DNA of 64,000 bases, taken from assembly GCA_011009095.1 (NCBI GenBank), contig VTPC01000009.1, forward strand, positions 10,413 to 74,412, written 5' to 3'. The DNA is from Ignelater luminosus (Eukaryota; Arthropoda; Insecta; Coleoptera; Elateridae). This document shows, in pieces, positions 34,847 through 46,367 of the stretch (positions are counted from its first letter, which is position 1; every line of letters starts with the position of its first letter). Both the position numbers and the translations under genes were made by a program. The notes below the pieces were generated by a model, which saw only the letters and a program-made list of their open reading frames with translations, had not been told where the DNA came from and ran no database searches.

Positions 34847-36170
34847 ATCGCTAAATATCCTATCGACGATTCCTAGAATGTACTAGACGTGTCGCTATCG
34901 TAATCCATTTCTCAAAAACCTCGTCAGCCCGGAGGACCTACCAAGCGAATTCACATCAAACTCTCAGTAAACTAGCCTATCGTTTTTCTCGCATACCTGA
35001 ACGTTTTATCGAATTTCTATGAGATTTCTACTGCCTCGCTCTTAATAAATACTTAAAGACAATTCAAGTATCTCTTTAAATTACAAACGTATGTGGAAGT
35101 CGCCCATTCTTACGCATTAATGTATTGACTATAAGTTAAAGTTTATGTGAACCAGTGCTGTGAGTTAAGTGTTTTCTGTGCTATTGGATTAGTTGCAGTT
35201 ATGCGGTAAATAATTTTATCCTATTCAAACTATCTTTTGTGAAGAAGCAACGTTGACGCATATAACTTGTCAATGTACAGACGCAATTATGTGCGAATAC
35301 ACTTGCATAATATCGTCTCATCACCAGCCGCTTTGGATAAAAGTAACCTACAGCCAAGGTTACTGAAACATTGCTTCACAGTGGTGAAGAACCTTATAAG
35401 ATCCTTTAACAGCAGTGAAAAGCTCGACGTATCGTTTCACAGTAATGAAAAGCTTTATACTATTGTTTAGTTAATAGGAATCTGTTGTTTATCGATTTGT
35501 AACGTAGCGAACATGTTCCGAAATGTTATTAACCTTTCTATTAGTTTTTGCTTTTATGAACAAAATTTATGAATTCAATTCTTGGCTTGATCGTTTATGT
35601 TAGATTCTGATAACGTAAATTCTTGTTATTTTATAAGTTGGTCAAATTGTTCTTGGTCAACGATTTATTTGAATAAATATCTGGATCCAAAGTTAAATGT
35701 AAAACACCTGGGCATGACGAACCCAGTTAGATTATCTTTTGGCTTTTATTGTATGATAAGCATACTTATAGAGTGTTTCAGGAATCAGCTGTTCCGGAAC
35801 CAGGTGACGTTGACTTTCACATACGGACATATTATTAGCTTAATCCCTAATTGGAAAGGTAAGTATCTAAAGAGAGTGCAGTACAATCTCTATTTCGTTT
35901 ATCTGTGTGTCGCGCGAACCTGCGGTTCGACCTTGGCAGATAACTCGCCTACTGACCTAGATACGAAGATCAGCTGTAGGGTCTTCCTTTCGGAATTTGG
36001 TCACCGGCTTTCTACTACAGCTGGCGCCCTTTCGATCTTGAAACCTTTAAGATTCTCGCATTATTATTACTGTCTACTGTCTGCTCTAAGCCTTCCTCGT
36101 CCACGACGCGCCTTCAGCTGTATTACAGGTGGCGTACCGATTTCACATATGTTTGCAATCCCAATGGGTT
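34847..36170 (+). repeat. diverged dispersed repeat, copy A
   Basis: This stretch aligns in the same orientation with 60898-62600 over many blocks. Examples are GGCGGACCTA-like sequence near 34935/60980, GGTAAATAATTTTA (35205/61456), TTAATAGGAATC (35470/61706), the segment around TTAATCCCTAATTGG (35840/62240), and CTGGCGCCCT (36024/62427). A 227-codon frame at 35597-36280 lies within it, but the corresponding frame in the other copy is broken and opened differently, so I do not call it a gene. Three hairpin-like units built on TTCACAG-N-GTGAAAAGC/GTGAAG lie at 35374-35456. The element type is unknown. Confidence 0.7.
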
Positions 36171-38911
36171 TCCTTTCTAAAATGTTCTTGGTTTCCTATA
36201 AACGTAAATCACGAATCTTAATTCAAATTGATAAAGAAGTTATTCTAGGTTATTGCAACACGTACTTCCTGCGATTATGAGATATAAATATATAAAAAAT
36301 ACACTTGTAATAAATAAAATTTTTTAAATTTTAAATCATTCACCTTTCCTTGGTAATTATCATAAAACCAGAAAAATCAATACTTGAAGAGTAAAATGGA
36401 GCCAGAAGATATGTTTGGTGACTTTTTGAGAAATCGTACTGTAACCATTTAAAAAGAAAATTGGAATAGGTAATATTAAGATATGATTTTGTAACAAAAT
36501 TTGTCATGTTAATTAACCAAATTTTGTTTTTGCTCTTGATTACCTTACTCTGTAAAACGATGACAACCTAGAGGATATTCCTCGTATTGCATAGAGTTGA
36601 TCCAATAATGAAGAAGTTTTAAAAAAGCGTCAGTTGAAAATTAAAAGTTTAAACTACCTACCAAACAATTAATTTATTAAACACATTTACCTAATAGTAA
36701 TCACTTTAAACTCCCAAAGTTTGAAAATTTAAAATAGATAGTGCCCTGATTGCTGCAGTAATATGGCATCACCAAGGATTTAATGGAATGAATGTCAGAT
36801 TATTACCAGATGAACTTCAATGTTTAAGAAACCCAGACAGACTGACTAACTGTAGCCTTAGCTGCCCATTAGAAAGAAACTCTTTGTTAAACAAGTAAAT
36901 AAGTTGACATACTGGCAAAACACTGTCACAATAAAGAAAAGTTTTTTCTTTTCTTTCATGACACAGCGGTCCCCTGTGGGCACAGAAAGCTATAAATTTT
37001 TTTGTTACATCTAAAAAACAGAAACCTAAGAATTAAATTTCAGTTTAGGGGTTAAACGTGAGAAATTTAAATTTATAAAAATGTAACAGTTTGAATTTAG
37101 TATTTCAAGGCGTTACTCTTATCCTTACATCATCTAAAACGGGGTGAACGTTTGTAATAATATATGAGGAAGAGCAAAACATTAAATTTAACAACAGCTA
37201 AGAAGCAAGTAGACGCATGCAGATTAGTGTAATAAAATTCAACTCTACATGCCGTGTTTAACTTGGAAATTAATTTGCTCGGCAAACCTTTCGGTCTAGA
37301 AAGTTAATCCCAATATTTGCCTACCTTACTTGTATTAGTTAACAAGTCAGAAAACTTCATAGTAAGCACTTCCTTGCGAAATGAAAAAAATATACATTAA
37401 TGTTGAAGCAAGAGAAAAGAATTATCCGCGATAAAAGTCTTTTATTAAATTCTCTTCCTATCCATACTTCCTATTACAATAATAGTAATAATAACTGCGC
37501 AAAATCGGCCTGAGCTTTCCACGTTCTTTTTATATGGATTTTGGTAGAAATGCCGCAGCAACATCAGGAATTCATAAAATCTAATTGAATACAGCGAAAT
37601 TTCCTACGTACGAGCATATTCGCACTATTCGTTTCTGCTTACTTTAATCCAAAGAGAAAATAAAATTGCTTTACTATAGTAAAGTTCATTATATCTGAAA
37701 AGCCGCTTGAGATTTTGATTGCTTATGGTTCAGCTGGGGTGGTTATGAATTCTGCATTGTATGCTTATGTTATGTATGTATGATGTATGATCTGTATTAT
37801 TACTATGCATATGTATGCTATAATTTTATTGGTGGATTGAGATTAGATCCTTTAGGTGGATCCTTTGTATTTTGAACAGGTACTTAACAATTTGGGCGAA
37901 TTAGAGGTACTACATATTAATTAACCACAAGTGTATTTGTTCGTGAATGTTTATCTGTCCCATATTAGTCATTTCGAATTTACCAACTGTAATTTTGGTA
38001 TTACGGTGAAATGTGAACAATTAATTATAGGAGAGAAACCATGTCAAGCCAAAAAAAAAGCTCAACATTAACCCATGTTGGTGTAGTAACTTAATTTCCC
38101 TTTATGTACAATAAAGTCAGAACTAGTTTAAATTGAACATAAACGTTTTGTTCAAATTCTCTCGTAGTTTCAACTAGATTTATCACTGCCGTTGATGTAC
38201 AATTTGTAAGAAATTCCCTCTACAGAGCAAAGAAGAAATAAAAGTAAATCAAAGTCTTGAGACCATTCACGTGAACCTTGAACAGAACAAAACTTTTTGT
38301 TTTTTATTTATCTTTGCAATATCATTATTACTATCTAGGGTGGTGCAGGATGGACGTTATTTTAGTCTCTAACTTTTCTTTGATCTTTGTTTCATTTTGT
38401 TCAAGTCTCACATGAAAAACTTAAGAATTTATGCGATATTCCAAGATAATTACTATCTGAAAGTAAGATTTTTATATTTTAAACAAATTGCTGCATAATG
38501 AAAATTTTAATTTTTTGCTAAAAAGTGTAATAAGTTTTTCACAAAGATTTATTTCCAAATGCACTCAATTGAGCTTTAGATGACTATAGCAACTGTTTGT
38601 TTGCTTGAAAGAATGACAAGGGCATTTTAAAATACAATTTTTGAGATACAGTCAAACCTCGAATACACCCATTAATATTCTAAGTTGACGTTTCTATCAC
38701 TTCTTAGACAGTTTTAATAGAAAATTCTGAAACTCACTATGAGGGGTTTTACACTAAAATCAAGTTACTTTAGACAAGTCTATTTTAGCGCAATCTCTTA
38801 CTGTCTTCTAAAGACGTCTAATGTAGAGCACTTTTAAAGGAAATAATTTACAGATTTAGCTGATTATGACTCTGTTTTTAACCAACAAACAAATACTTCC
38901 TTTAAGTTTAA
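36171..38911. other. AT-rich intergenic DNA, no recognisable gene
   Basis: An exact 18-base match, AGATTTATCACTGCCGTT at 38176-38193, is shared with 60937-60954 in copy B of the dispersed repeat and may be a small third fragment. Otherwise nothing is recognisable. Confidence 0.45.
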
Positions 38912-38913
38912 TA

Positions 38914-40185
38914 CGAGGGCGGTTCAGTAAGTAGCCGTGTTTGACGACAGAAGGCGTTCCTGAGGGACGTTGGTGTTATCATCGTGTGCTGCCATCTATC
39001 AAACGACGGTATAACAAATTGCAGACTGATTGATAGGTTAGTTTGGATTTGACAGCCATTTGAGTAAGACGTGTTTCGTGATTTTAGCTAAAATGGAAAA
39101 AGAGCAGTATCGTTCGATAATTCGCTTTCTGTTTTTGGATGGGAAAAATGCGAGGAGATAAAAGCAAAGTTGGATGCTGTTTATGGGGACACTTCGCCAT
39201 CTATAACTACAGTTAGATATTGGTTCAACGAATTTAAACGTGGGCGAACATCCGTTTTTGATGAGGAGCGACCAGGACGCCCGGCAGACGTGGTTACCGA
39301 GGAAATCATTCAAAAAGTCAACGACATGATTCTCGCTGATCGACGAACGAAAGTGCGTGAAGTAGCAGAGGCCGTAGGTGTGTCGACCGGAACGGCAATT
39401 AATATTTTACATGATAAGTTGGCGATGAAAAAATTGTCGGCGCGATGGGTGCCGCGATTGCTAACGGTGGACAACAAGCGGATGCGGCTGTTAACTTCGA
39501 AGCAGTGTTTGGAGCAATTTAAGCGAAATCCGAAGGAGTTTTTGCGTCGAGTTGTCACCGTTGATGAAACCTGGATTCATCATTACACACCAGAAACTAA
39601 GCAACAATCAGAACAATGGATTTCTCCCGGTGAATCTGCTCCAAAGAAGGCGAAGATGGTTCCATCGGCCGGAAAGGTCATAGCGACGATTTTTTGGGAT
39701 GCGAACGGCGTCATTCTCATGGATTTTTTAGAAAAAGGAAGAACGATCACTGGACAATACTACAGTGAGTTATTAGACAGCTTCGACAAAAAATTGAAGA
39801 AGACACGGCCGCATTTGGCGATAAAGAAGGTGCTGTTTCACCGCGATAACGCACCAGCACATTCATCCGGAGTTGTTGCCGCCAAACTGCATGAATTGCG
39901 TTATGAATTGCTGCCGCACCCCCCGTATTCACCCGATCTGGTTCCGTGCGACTTTTTCTTGTTTCCTAACATGAAGAAATGGCTCGCGGGAAAAAAATTT
40001 AGCTCAAACGAGGAAGTCATCGCCGAGATAGAGGCGTATTTTGGAGAGTTCGACATATCCTATTTTTTGGAGGGGTGGGAGAAGTGTATATTTCTAAAAG
40101 GAGACTATGTTGAAAAATAAAAAAAAAATTTTTGAAAAAAATTGTGATTTCATTTCTAACACGGGTACTTATTGAACCGCCCTCG
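38914..40185 (+). mobile_element. mariner transposon, best preserved copy
   Basis: The left end CGAGGGCGGTTCAGTAAGTA and the right end (reverse complement CGAGGGCGGTTCAATAAGTA) match at 19 of 20 bases, with similarity continuing to about 30. TA duplications lie at 38912-38913 and 40186-40187. Length 1272 bp. Confidence 0.95.
39093..40120 (+). pseudogene. mariner DD34D transposase with a single 1-base frameshift
   Basis: ATG 39093 starts MEKEQYRSIIRFLFLDG. The frame is then lost in the A-run at 39144-39148, where one A fewer than expected leads to a stop at 39159. The other frame covers the rest without interruption for over 316 codons to TAA 40120. Downstream are KFKRGRTS-type linker sequence, the second helix-turn-helix (VREVAEAVGVSTGTAINIL), SARWVPRLLT, and the catalytic triad in TVDETW, HRDNAPAH and LVPCDFF, with 34 residues between the last two aspartates. 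The protein would bind the element's ends and move it. All catalytic residues are present. Only the small deletion separates it from an open gene, so the insertion is probably recent. Confidence 0.93.
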
Positions 40186-40187
40186 TA

Positions 40188-41835
40188 GATCACTAAGTTT
40201 GCTCTAGCCATTAACAGTCTTTGATAGACTAATGTAAATTCCTAGCTATCCAAGAGATGTAAACCTTGCGGATTTGTCATTATTGCTTTTGTACATTTTT
40301 GAAGAAAGAGCTTGCGTGAGTATCTCACTTAAATAGAACTTGTAAAGCATAATGAGCACATTTACTTTTTTGTTTGATTAGAGTTCTTGGGCATACTGTT
40401 ACAGTTTGAAATGGCTGTGACCTCTTAATCTTGACTAAATCTCTTTGCTAAATTCTTTTTCTAGTATTCGCTATAAAAACAAGAAAGTTATAGTTGAACC
40501 CACCCCTTTCACGACATTTCAGCTAGTATACTGGCACTATTATTTCTGTCAATTTAAATTTTTAGCCTGGTCGCAAAATTTATTTGATGCTATAACAAAA
40601 CGTTTTTATTACCCCTATATTTGAATTATCAAAATGATTAGTTTGCCAAACATAGCAAACCTAGCGAAGAAGCTTGCTCTTTGTCCAGTACAAAGATAAT
40701 TAATCGCCAGTCGCTGGATAAAATAACTTTGTATACATCAGAAGTTGATTATGACCTTTTCGGTCGTACTGTTATAAGGTACCATTTAAAGTACAGAAAC
40801 ATTAGGAGTCTAGTATTGTGCAATAGAGTGAAGACGTAAAGGTACCTCTAGTACTTTGATTGCCCGTAGCTCTTTCTACTACCCAAAACCAAAAGTTCTG
40901 TGGGTATCGGAAGGTTCCTTCCATTCCCTGACCATTGACGTTATTTCTGGATATCTTCTGACAATAGTAAAAATTTTTAAAAAGACTCTCCAGTCATTGT
41001 TTGCTCTTGGATTTTCTATCACGTGCGGATCGTCTTTATACACTTCCTCAGACTTGCTGTGACAACGATTCTCACCTTATGAAGACCTTCATTCATGCTA
41101 CTTTCTGACACGATCACCACCACAAGGTGATATTTCATTACACAAATATTGCAAGCTTATAAGTTATCAGTGTCTTCTGTTGTACAAATAGACGAGAATT
41201 TTGGCTGACGCTCTATGTCCTTTATCATTTATCACCACCGTTCGAGCTAGTTCGCCACTCAGACCAAAAAGTCTAGAGTTTCTAGTCTATAAGCTGCTTC
41301 GGGAAAAGTGTCGTCTATAATCGCTGAATCTGGCAGCCGAAACGCTTCTTCCAGCCGTCCGACATTGCACTACTTACGCAAATACTAGAAGACACAGCCT
41401 GAGCTCCGATGTCCAAGTCACAGCGACGAACGAACTCGTTTACAACTTAATGTTGCTGTCTATGTTTGATTTGGTACAGTCCATTGCTAGCATCCACCAG
41501 GCCTGTTGTGCCTTCATATGCTTGCAATTCTTGTCCACATCACTTTGAAGAATTTACAGTTCGCTGCCTTTTTCGTTATATAAAATAAATAGTGGAACTC
41601 TAATCTTTGTAAACCTGACTTTATTCATCGAATATATCGCGCATACCGATATAGCGTACAGAATCTAAATATTTTGTATTCCAACTCAAATGCTCTGTTA
41701 TCACTTCGGGTGTCAGGTTTAATTTAAAATGCCAACTCAAATCCACCTCAATTGTAAATGGCTCAATTTAAATTTTAAAACGGACTCCGCCTAACTCAAT
41801 AAATGATTATGACTAAGCAATAATGGTTCTGTGCG
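40188..41835. other. intergenic DNA, no recognisable gene
   Basis: GC rises at about 41090-41480, but I see no motif there. It could be a decayed upstream part of the gag-bearing element that follows. Confidence 0.4.
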
Positions 41836-42024
41836 GTGTCGACAGAGGAGCAAAATTTTAAAGTTTACTGCTTGTCGTGCGTGGAATTCTGTGACGTGTG
41901 TGAGCAGTTGGCTGTGCTGGCATCTATGCAGTTGGTGCATCTCTGCGAGGCCTCCGGCCTCATGAAAATGCTGATAGCTGTCGGTTCCTTTGTCAAGGAA
42001 GTCATGGTTTCGTGGAGAGTTTAG
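41836..42024 (+). pseudogene. LINE ORF1 (gag-like) C-terminal fragment
   Basis: The 62-codon frame ends in LVHLCEASGLMKMLIAVGSF and VKEVMVSWRV. Residue for residue this parallels the end of the gag remnant at 19889-20208 (SEASGLAEMLTAIGTFVQDI). The shared theme is E-A-S-G-L-x-x-M-L-x-A-(I/V)-G-(T/S)-F-V, so the two are homologous ORF1 C-termini. Everything upstream, including RNA-binding and zinc-knuckle regions, is missing or too decayed to see. No polymerase ORF follows the stop. It cannot encode a working ORF1 protein. Confidence 0.6.
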
Positions 42025-42037
42025 ACATCGAGAAGCC

Positions 42038-42121
42038 AGCCTCTATCCAAGTCCAGATAGCCTTTATCCAAGTCCAGATATCCTCCATCTAAGTCCAGAT
42101 AGCCTCCATCCAGGTCCAGGA
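42038..42121. repeat. four 21-bp tandem repeats
   Basis: Units start at 42038, 42059, 42080 and 42101, with consensus close to AGCCTCCATCCAAGTCCAGAT. The first two differ at one base. A multiple of three, they leave the frame open, but they lie 13 bases past a stop codon. Confidence 0.9.
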
Positions 42122-42737
42122 CATCTCCCCCCTAGTATTTACCTAGCGGCGTAGTTAGCGTTTCCAGCGTTGCGTCCGCATTCAAAAGGTCCGCGTCACT
42201 CCAGGGCCGCCTGTTCTCTCTAGGGTTTTTTCGTGGTTTTCCCGAGTGGTGAAGACAAATGCCGGAGCAGAACTTTTCACGGGCCGCCGACCTTCCTATT
42301 ATTCAAAATTCTATTTCAAGTATAAATTCATAAATTAAATTCACATTACGAATTCAAAATTCCAACTCATTATTCAAATACATAATTCAATTTAAAATCT
42401 CAAAATTAAAATTAAAAATTTTTTTCTTTAATTCAAATCTATGATGCAAACGCTTTATTCTTGTTGTTCACTTCTTCTGTACTGCAACCAACATCAGCAA
42501 CTAACATCAACAGTCGCCGCCGCCGCCGCTATATCAACGAGCAGAAGCCAATACCATTCGGGCCTTAGACTCCCTGATCGCAAAAGCTGCTGCCACCAAC
42601 ATTCTTAGACACGTACGTGCCGGAGAAAAATGCGAGTCGACCGTAATCTACGCCGCGCTCCAAACAATCTTAGAACCACCTTGGCTGAAGTAGTTCATGG
42701 AAGAGCTTAGAACTAACTTTGATTTAATTTGATTTGA

Positions 42738-43251
42738 GTTGGTGCTCAAGGTGTTGAAAACAAGGCTCGAACGTTGCACCCGCGATAGGAACAATACGTA
42801 TGGTTTTATAAGTTATACATTGTAGCAGGAAAATGATGACGATGACGGAGAAGGAAGCCCATTGTTTACTTCCGATATACGTACTGAGGCATACAAATGA
42901 CTCTTTATCATCATACCTCCATATGCGAGCCCTGTAAATGTGGAATTTAGTAGAGGCTGGAAGTAGCAAGCGGTAGTAATAGTTAGAGTAGGCTTCTGTT
43001 TTGGAATGCAAGTATTAGAAAGACGGGGAAAGGAAGCGTACTAACGATGATCCCGACAAGAACGTGCGTTGAGCAGCGCACTGAAGAGTAGACTTGCCGA
43101 AAACGGGTGTCTAAGCCCCGTGACAAAACGTAAGGTAGATGGGTAGAGTGTCAGCAGCCGGTGACCCTAAAACCCACGCGACGGCGGATCTCTAGGAACA
43201 TTGGAACTGGAACACACCGAGGAAACTATGTCTACGGTTACACTGTTTTAA
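42738..43251. other. spacer, no recognisable gene
   Basis: The GC-richer part at about 43015-43240 ends exactly where the next LINE begins. No gene or RNA motif could be confirmed. Confidence 0.45.
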
Positions 43252-45571
43252 TTCTTATACCGAAATAAAACGGGCTATTAATAGAATGAATCCGAAAAAA
43301 GCTCCAGGGTGGGATGGTATAACAGCAGACGCGGTACAGAAAGCCTTCCAAATTAACAGTAAAATTTTTGTTAAATTATTCAATTTATGTTTAAATCAAG
43401 GAACATTTCCAAAAATATGGAAGCATCAAAACGTTAAGTTTATACCGAAACCAGGCAAAAATGACATTTCGAATCCTAGCAGTTTTAGACCGATTAGTTT
43501 GCTTCCACTTATACGGAAAGCATTAGATAGGATAATTGCAGATAGACTAGTTTATTTAGTTAATAGTCAAGGGGGGTTCAATGATAGACAGTATGGATTT
43601 AGATCAGGACGTACCATCACTGATTCGATAAATAAAGTATTAGAAATTATTAAAAACGCAAAATTAGAAGGAGATTATTGCGCAATAATAGCGTTAGATA
43701 TTACAGGAGCGTTTGATAACGCTTGTTGGCCTAGGATTATTATAGAGTTAGAGCGAAGGGATTGCCCAAAGAATTTATTACAATTAATTAGAAGCTTTTT
43801 TACGGATAGAATAGCTCAGGTAGACCTATCATCCAATACAGTGTTCAGAAGATTAGAAAGAGGCTGCCCACAAGGCTCGTGCTTCGGACCGATCTACTGG
43901 AATCTATTGTATGAAAGTATATTTAGGGTAGATTTACCAGGAGGTTGCGAAATCGTATCGTTTGCAGACGATACACTAGTGATAGTAAGGGCATCCCAGT
44001 TTAAGACACTTAAAAAGAAAGGATCAGATGCGTTAGGCAAATTATTAGAATGGGCAAAAGGTGAACAACTAAAATTTAACGCGAGTAAAACCGAGGCTTT
44101 ATTTTTTGGTAAAAGTTTAGGTCAGGAAAAACCGACTTTTCGAATGGGCGAAGATAGAATTCACGGCAAGGATAGTATTAGATATTTAGGTGTTTTAATA
44201 GATGATAGGTTATCTTGGAATAGTCACATCCAATATATTACTCAAAAAGGAAAATTACTAGCAAATAGATTAGGAGCTGCAGCTAGATTAACGTGGGGCT
44301 TTGGGGGTATTTCTGCAGCTAGGATATACGAAGGGGCGATACAGCCAGGAATTTTATTTGCTGCCTAAATATGGACAGGGAATTTAAAAGTTAGACAGAA
44401 ACAAAAATTATTAAGCGTACAACGAATTTTGGCAGTTAGAGCGGCGGCAGCATACAATACAGTATCTACGGAAGCAGTGTTAGTTCTTAGTCAGGTTACG
44501 CCAATAGATTTATTTTTAAAAGCAGAAGTAGATAAAAACAAAATTTTTAAGAATAGATCAGAGGGAATTTTAGAAACATTAGGTCTGCAAGGAAGGGAAA
44601 TAGAAAGTAGAGTAAATATAGGTGATTTAGGACATCCGGCAGATATAGGTAAATTTCAATTTTTTATTGGAAATTTGGAAAAGGAGGATTTCATACAAAT
44701 ATATACTGACGGATCTAGATTAGAAGATGGTAGCGCAGGCGCGGCATATGTTATATATAACGAAGATAGGGAAATTAAAAATGAGAAATTCAAATTAGGA
44801 TCGGGGTGTTCTATCTTTCAATGCGAACTATTGGCTATTAGAGAGGCATTAAAATACATTAGGGAGAATAATTTCGCATTTAGGGAATGTACTTTAAATA
44901 GCGATAGCAGATCAGTATTATTAGCGTTACAGGGAATGCGGCAACCAACTAGTTTACAGGCGGAAACGTGAACAATGTATAGTGAAGTGTTAGATTCAGT
45001 AAGAATTAGACTTAGATGGATAAAAGCACATGTAGGAGTGATAGGTAACGAAAGGGCAGACGAGTTAGCTAAGCAAGCAGCTGCAGAAGTAGGAATTAGG
45101 GAAATATTTAATGTTGCCCCTAGATCATTAGTTAAAAGTAGGATGAGGCAAAATTTAAAAGATATTTGGAATGATAGATCGAAAAAGGCAACTACAGGTA
45201 GATTAACACAAAAATTTATTCCCAACATAGAATTAATGAGAAAAATTGGGAAATTAGACAAAGATGTAGTACAGCTGCTAACAGGACATGGGAATTTTAG
45301 ATCTTATTTAGTTAAAATAGTTAAATTAAACGAGGACGAAATAGGATGTACATGCGGAGTGGGGGAAGAAACCGCGGAACACGTACTATTTACATGTAGG
45401 TTAGAAAGTAGAGCTAGGGAAATAGGAAATAGAAACTTAATTAAAATAGGTTATAGGTGGCCATCAAATATAAATGAGGTAGATTGTTTAAGTAGTAAAC
45501 TCGAATGGTGAGAAGAATTAAAACGCTACGCGAAAAAGGTAGATAGATTGAAGGCGCCGACGCGAATTTAG
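43252..45571 (+). pseudogene. LINE ORF2: reverse transcriptase, RNase H and CCHC tail, three nonsense codons
   Basis: One reading frame runs from the truncation point to TAG 45569-45571 with no frameshift. It has stops at 44366-44368 (TAA for a former GAA), 44969-44971 (TGA for TGG, judged from the other copy) and 45509-45511 (TGA). The RT motifs NPKKAPGWDGI, ALDITGAFDNACW, GCPQGSCFGPIYWNLL and SFADDTLVIV are present. RNase H shows IYTDGSRLEDG, FQCELLAI, LNSDSRSV and HVGVIGNERADELAKQ. A C-terminal CCHC-like motif, CTCGVGEETAEHVLFTC, follows at about 45350-45400, typical of the R1/LOA/I groups. All changes are point mutations, so decay began recently. Confidence 0.92.
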
Positions 45572-46367
45572 AAATTTTTAGGCACATGAGTTGATATTTT
45601 TACTCCCCTCAAAACGCTCTAATGCCGCCCCACCGACGAAGCCGGCCCACCACCAATGCTTAACCCTGCGGGCTTCGCTTCGAGAGGCTAACCTATGGAA
45701 GTCGAACCCGCTACGGACCGCCTGCCTAGCAACCTTGCCCGAGTAAGAGCGCTGCCCGGGGCTTCCAAGGTAGCGGGGCTCCTGGCAACAATGGAGCTAG
45801 ACGCCCTGTCCGTCGTTGGGCCGTCCGTCACGTAGATACGTCTCGTTGCCGACTTCTGAGACGTTGGCTAGGTACCCTGACGAAGCAGTAATCCCGGACC
45901 GCTCGGGTTAGCTAGCGAAAGACGAGCGAAAAATATCGGGAGAGAGCAACCGGGAAAGAAGAAGAGACGACGCAAGCGTTGGAGAGGTGAAGGTCGGTTG
46001 GCGGGAGGACTCGGGGTGAAGGGGCCGGAGCGTAAACAGGGGATTCTTAAAGACGTTCCTTTGAATTATCAAAGAGGCAAAGAAGCAGTACGGTAGAGTG
46101 ACCCTCTACGGTTCGGTGCGTCTTCTTTTATTAAATACGTAAAGATAGGGTCAGAGGGGAAAGGGGTTGGCGGGCTTACTCTTGACAAGCGGTTCCGGAC
46201 CGCTCTGAGATGAACCAATTAATTGAGCACGTTTTATTCACAGCATGATTATTATATAGCATAGTAGAGAATGTAATGTCGACGAATTAACGTATGATGG
46301 AACGTTCTCTACGATGTATTGCTATGTATATCCTAATCGGATTTCGTATATTTTCGAAATTTACATG
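43252..46367 (+). mobile_element. R1/LOA-like LINE, 5'-truncated second copy
   Basis: Homology with the copy at 21588-24857 begins abruptly at TTCTTATACCGAAATAAAAC (43252) and runs to ATTTACATG at about 46367. The abrupt start inside ORF2 is the usual 5' truncation of target-primed insertion. This copy keeps the ORF2 C-terminus and the proximal 3' UTR that the other copy has lost, so the two together define the family. No convincing target duplication was found. Confidence 0.9.

Larger units (their letters stand above)
41836..42737 (+). mobile_element. LINE derivative: gag tail, 21-bp repeats and 3' UTR, no pol
   Basis: A gag C-terminal piece (stop at 42022-42024) is followed by four 21-bp tandem units (42038-42121). 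Next come a segment homologous to the insert at 6470-6979 (42203-42283, core GTGGTTTTCCC and CAAATGCCGGA), an AT-rich stretch and a tail ending TTTGATTTAATTTGATTTGA near 42737. The final GAAG...GAGCTTA(A/G)AAC...TTGA words parallel 6911-6979, linking both copies to one family. Confidence 0.6.

Noticed and set aside
35597-36280. 227-codon open frame as a protein gene
   Set aside because: It lies in the dispersed repeat. The homologous region at 61980-62700 is broken differently, so no shared coding constraint is visible.
42038-42121. CRISPR array
   Set aside because: Contiguous 21-bp tandem repeats without spacers, in a eukaryotic transposon context.
43150-43220. Possible 5.8S rRNA fragment (GACGGCGGATCTCTAGG)
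   Set aside because: Only a short resemblance to the start of 5.8S. Following bases do not match, and no other rRNA sequence is present.
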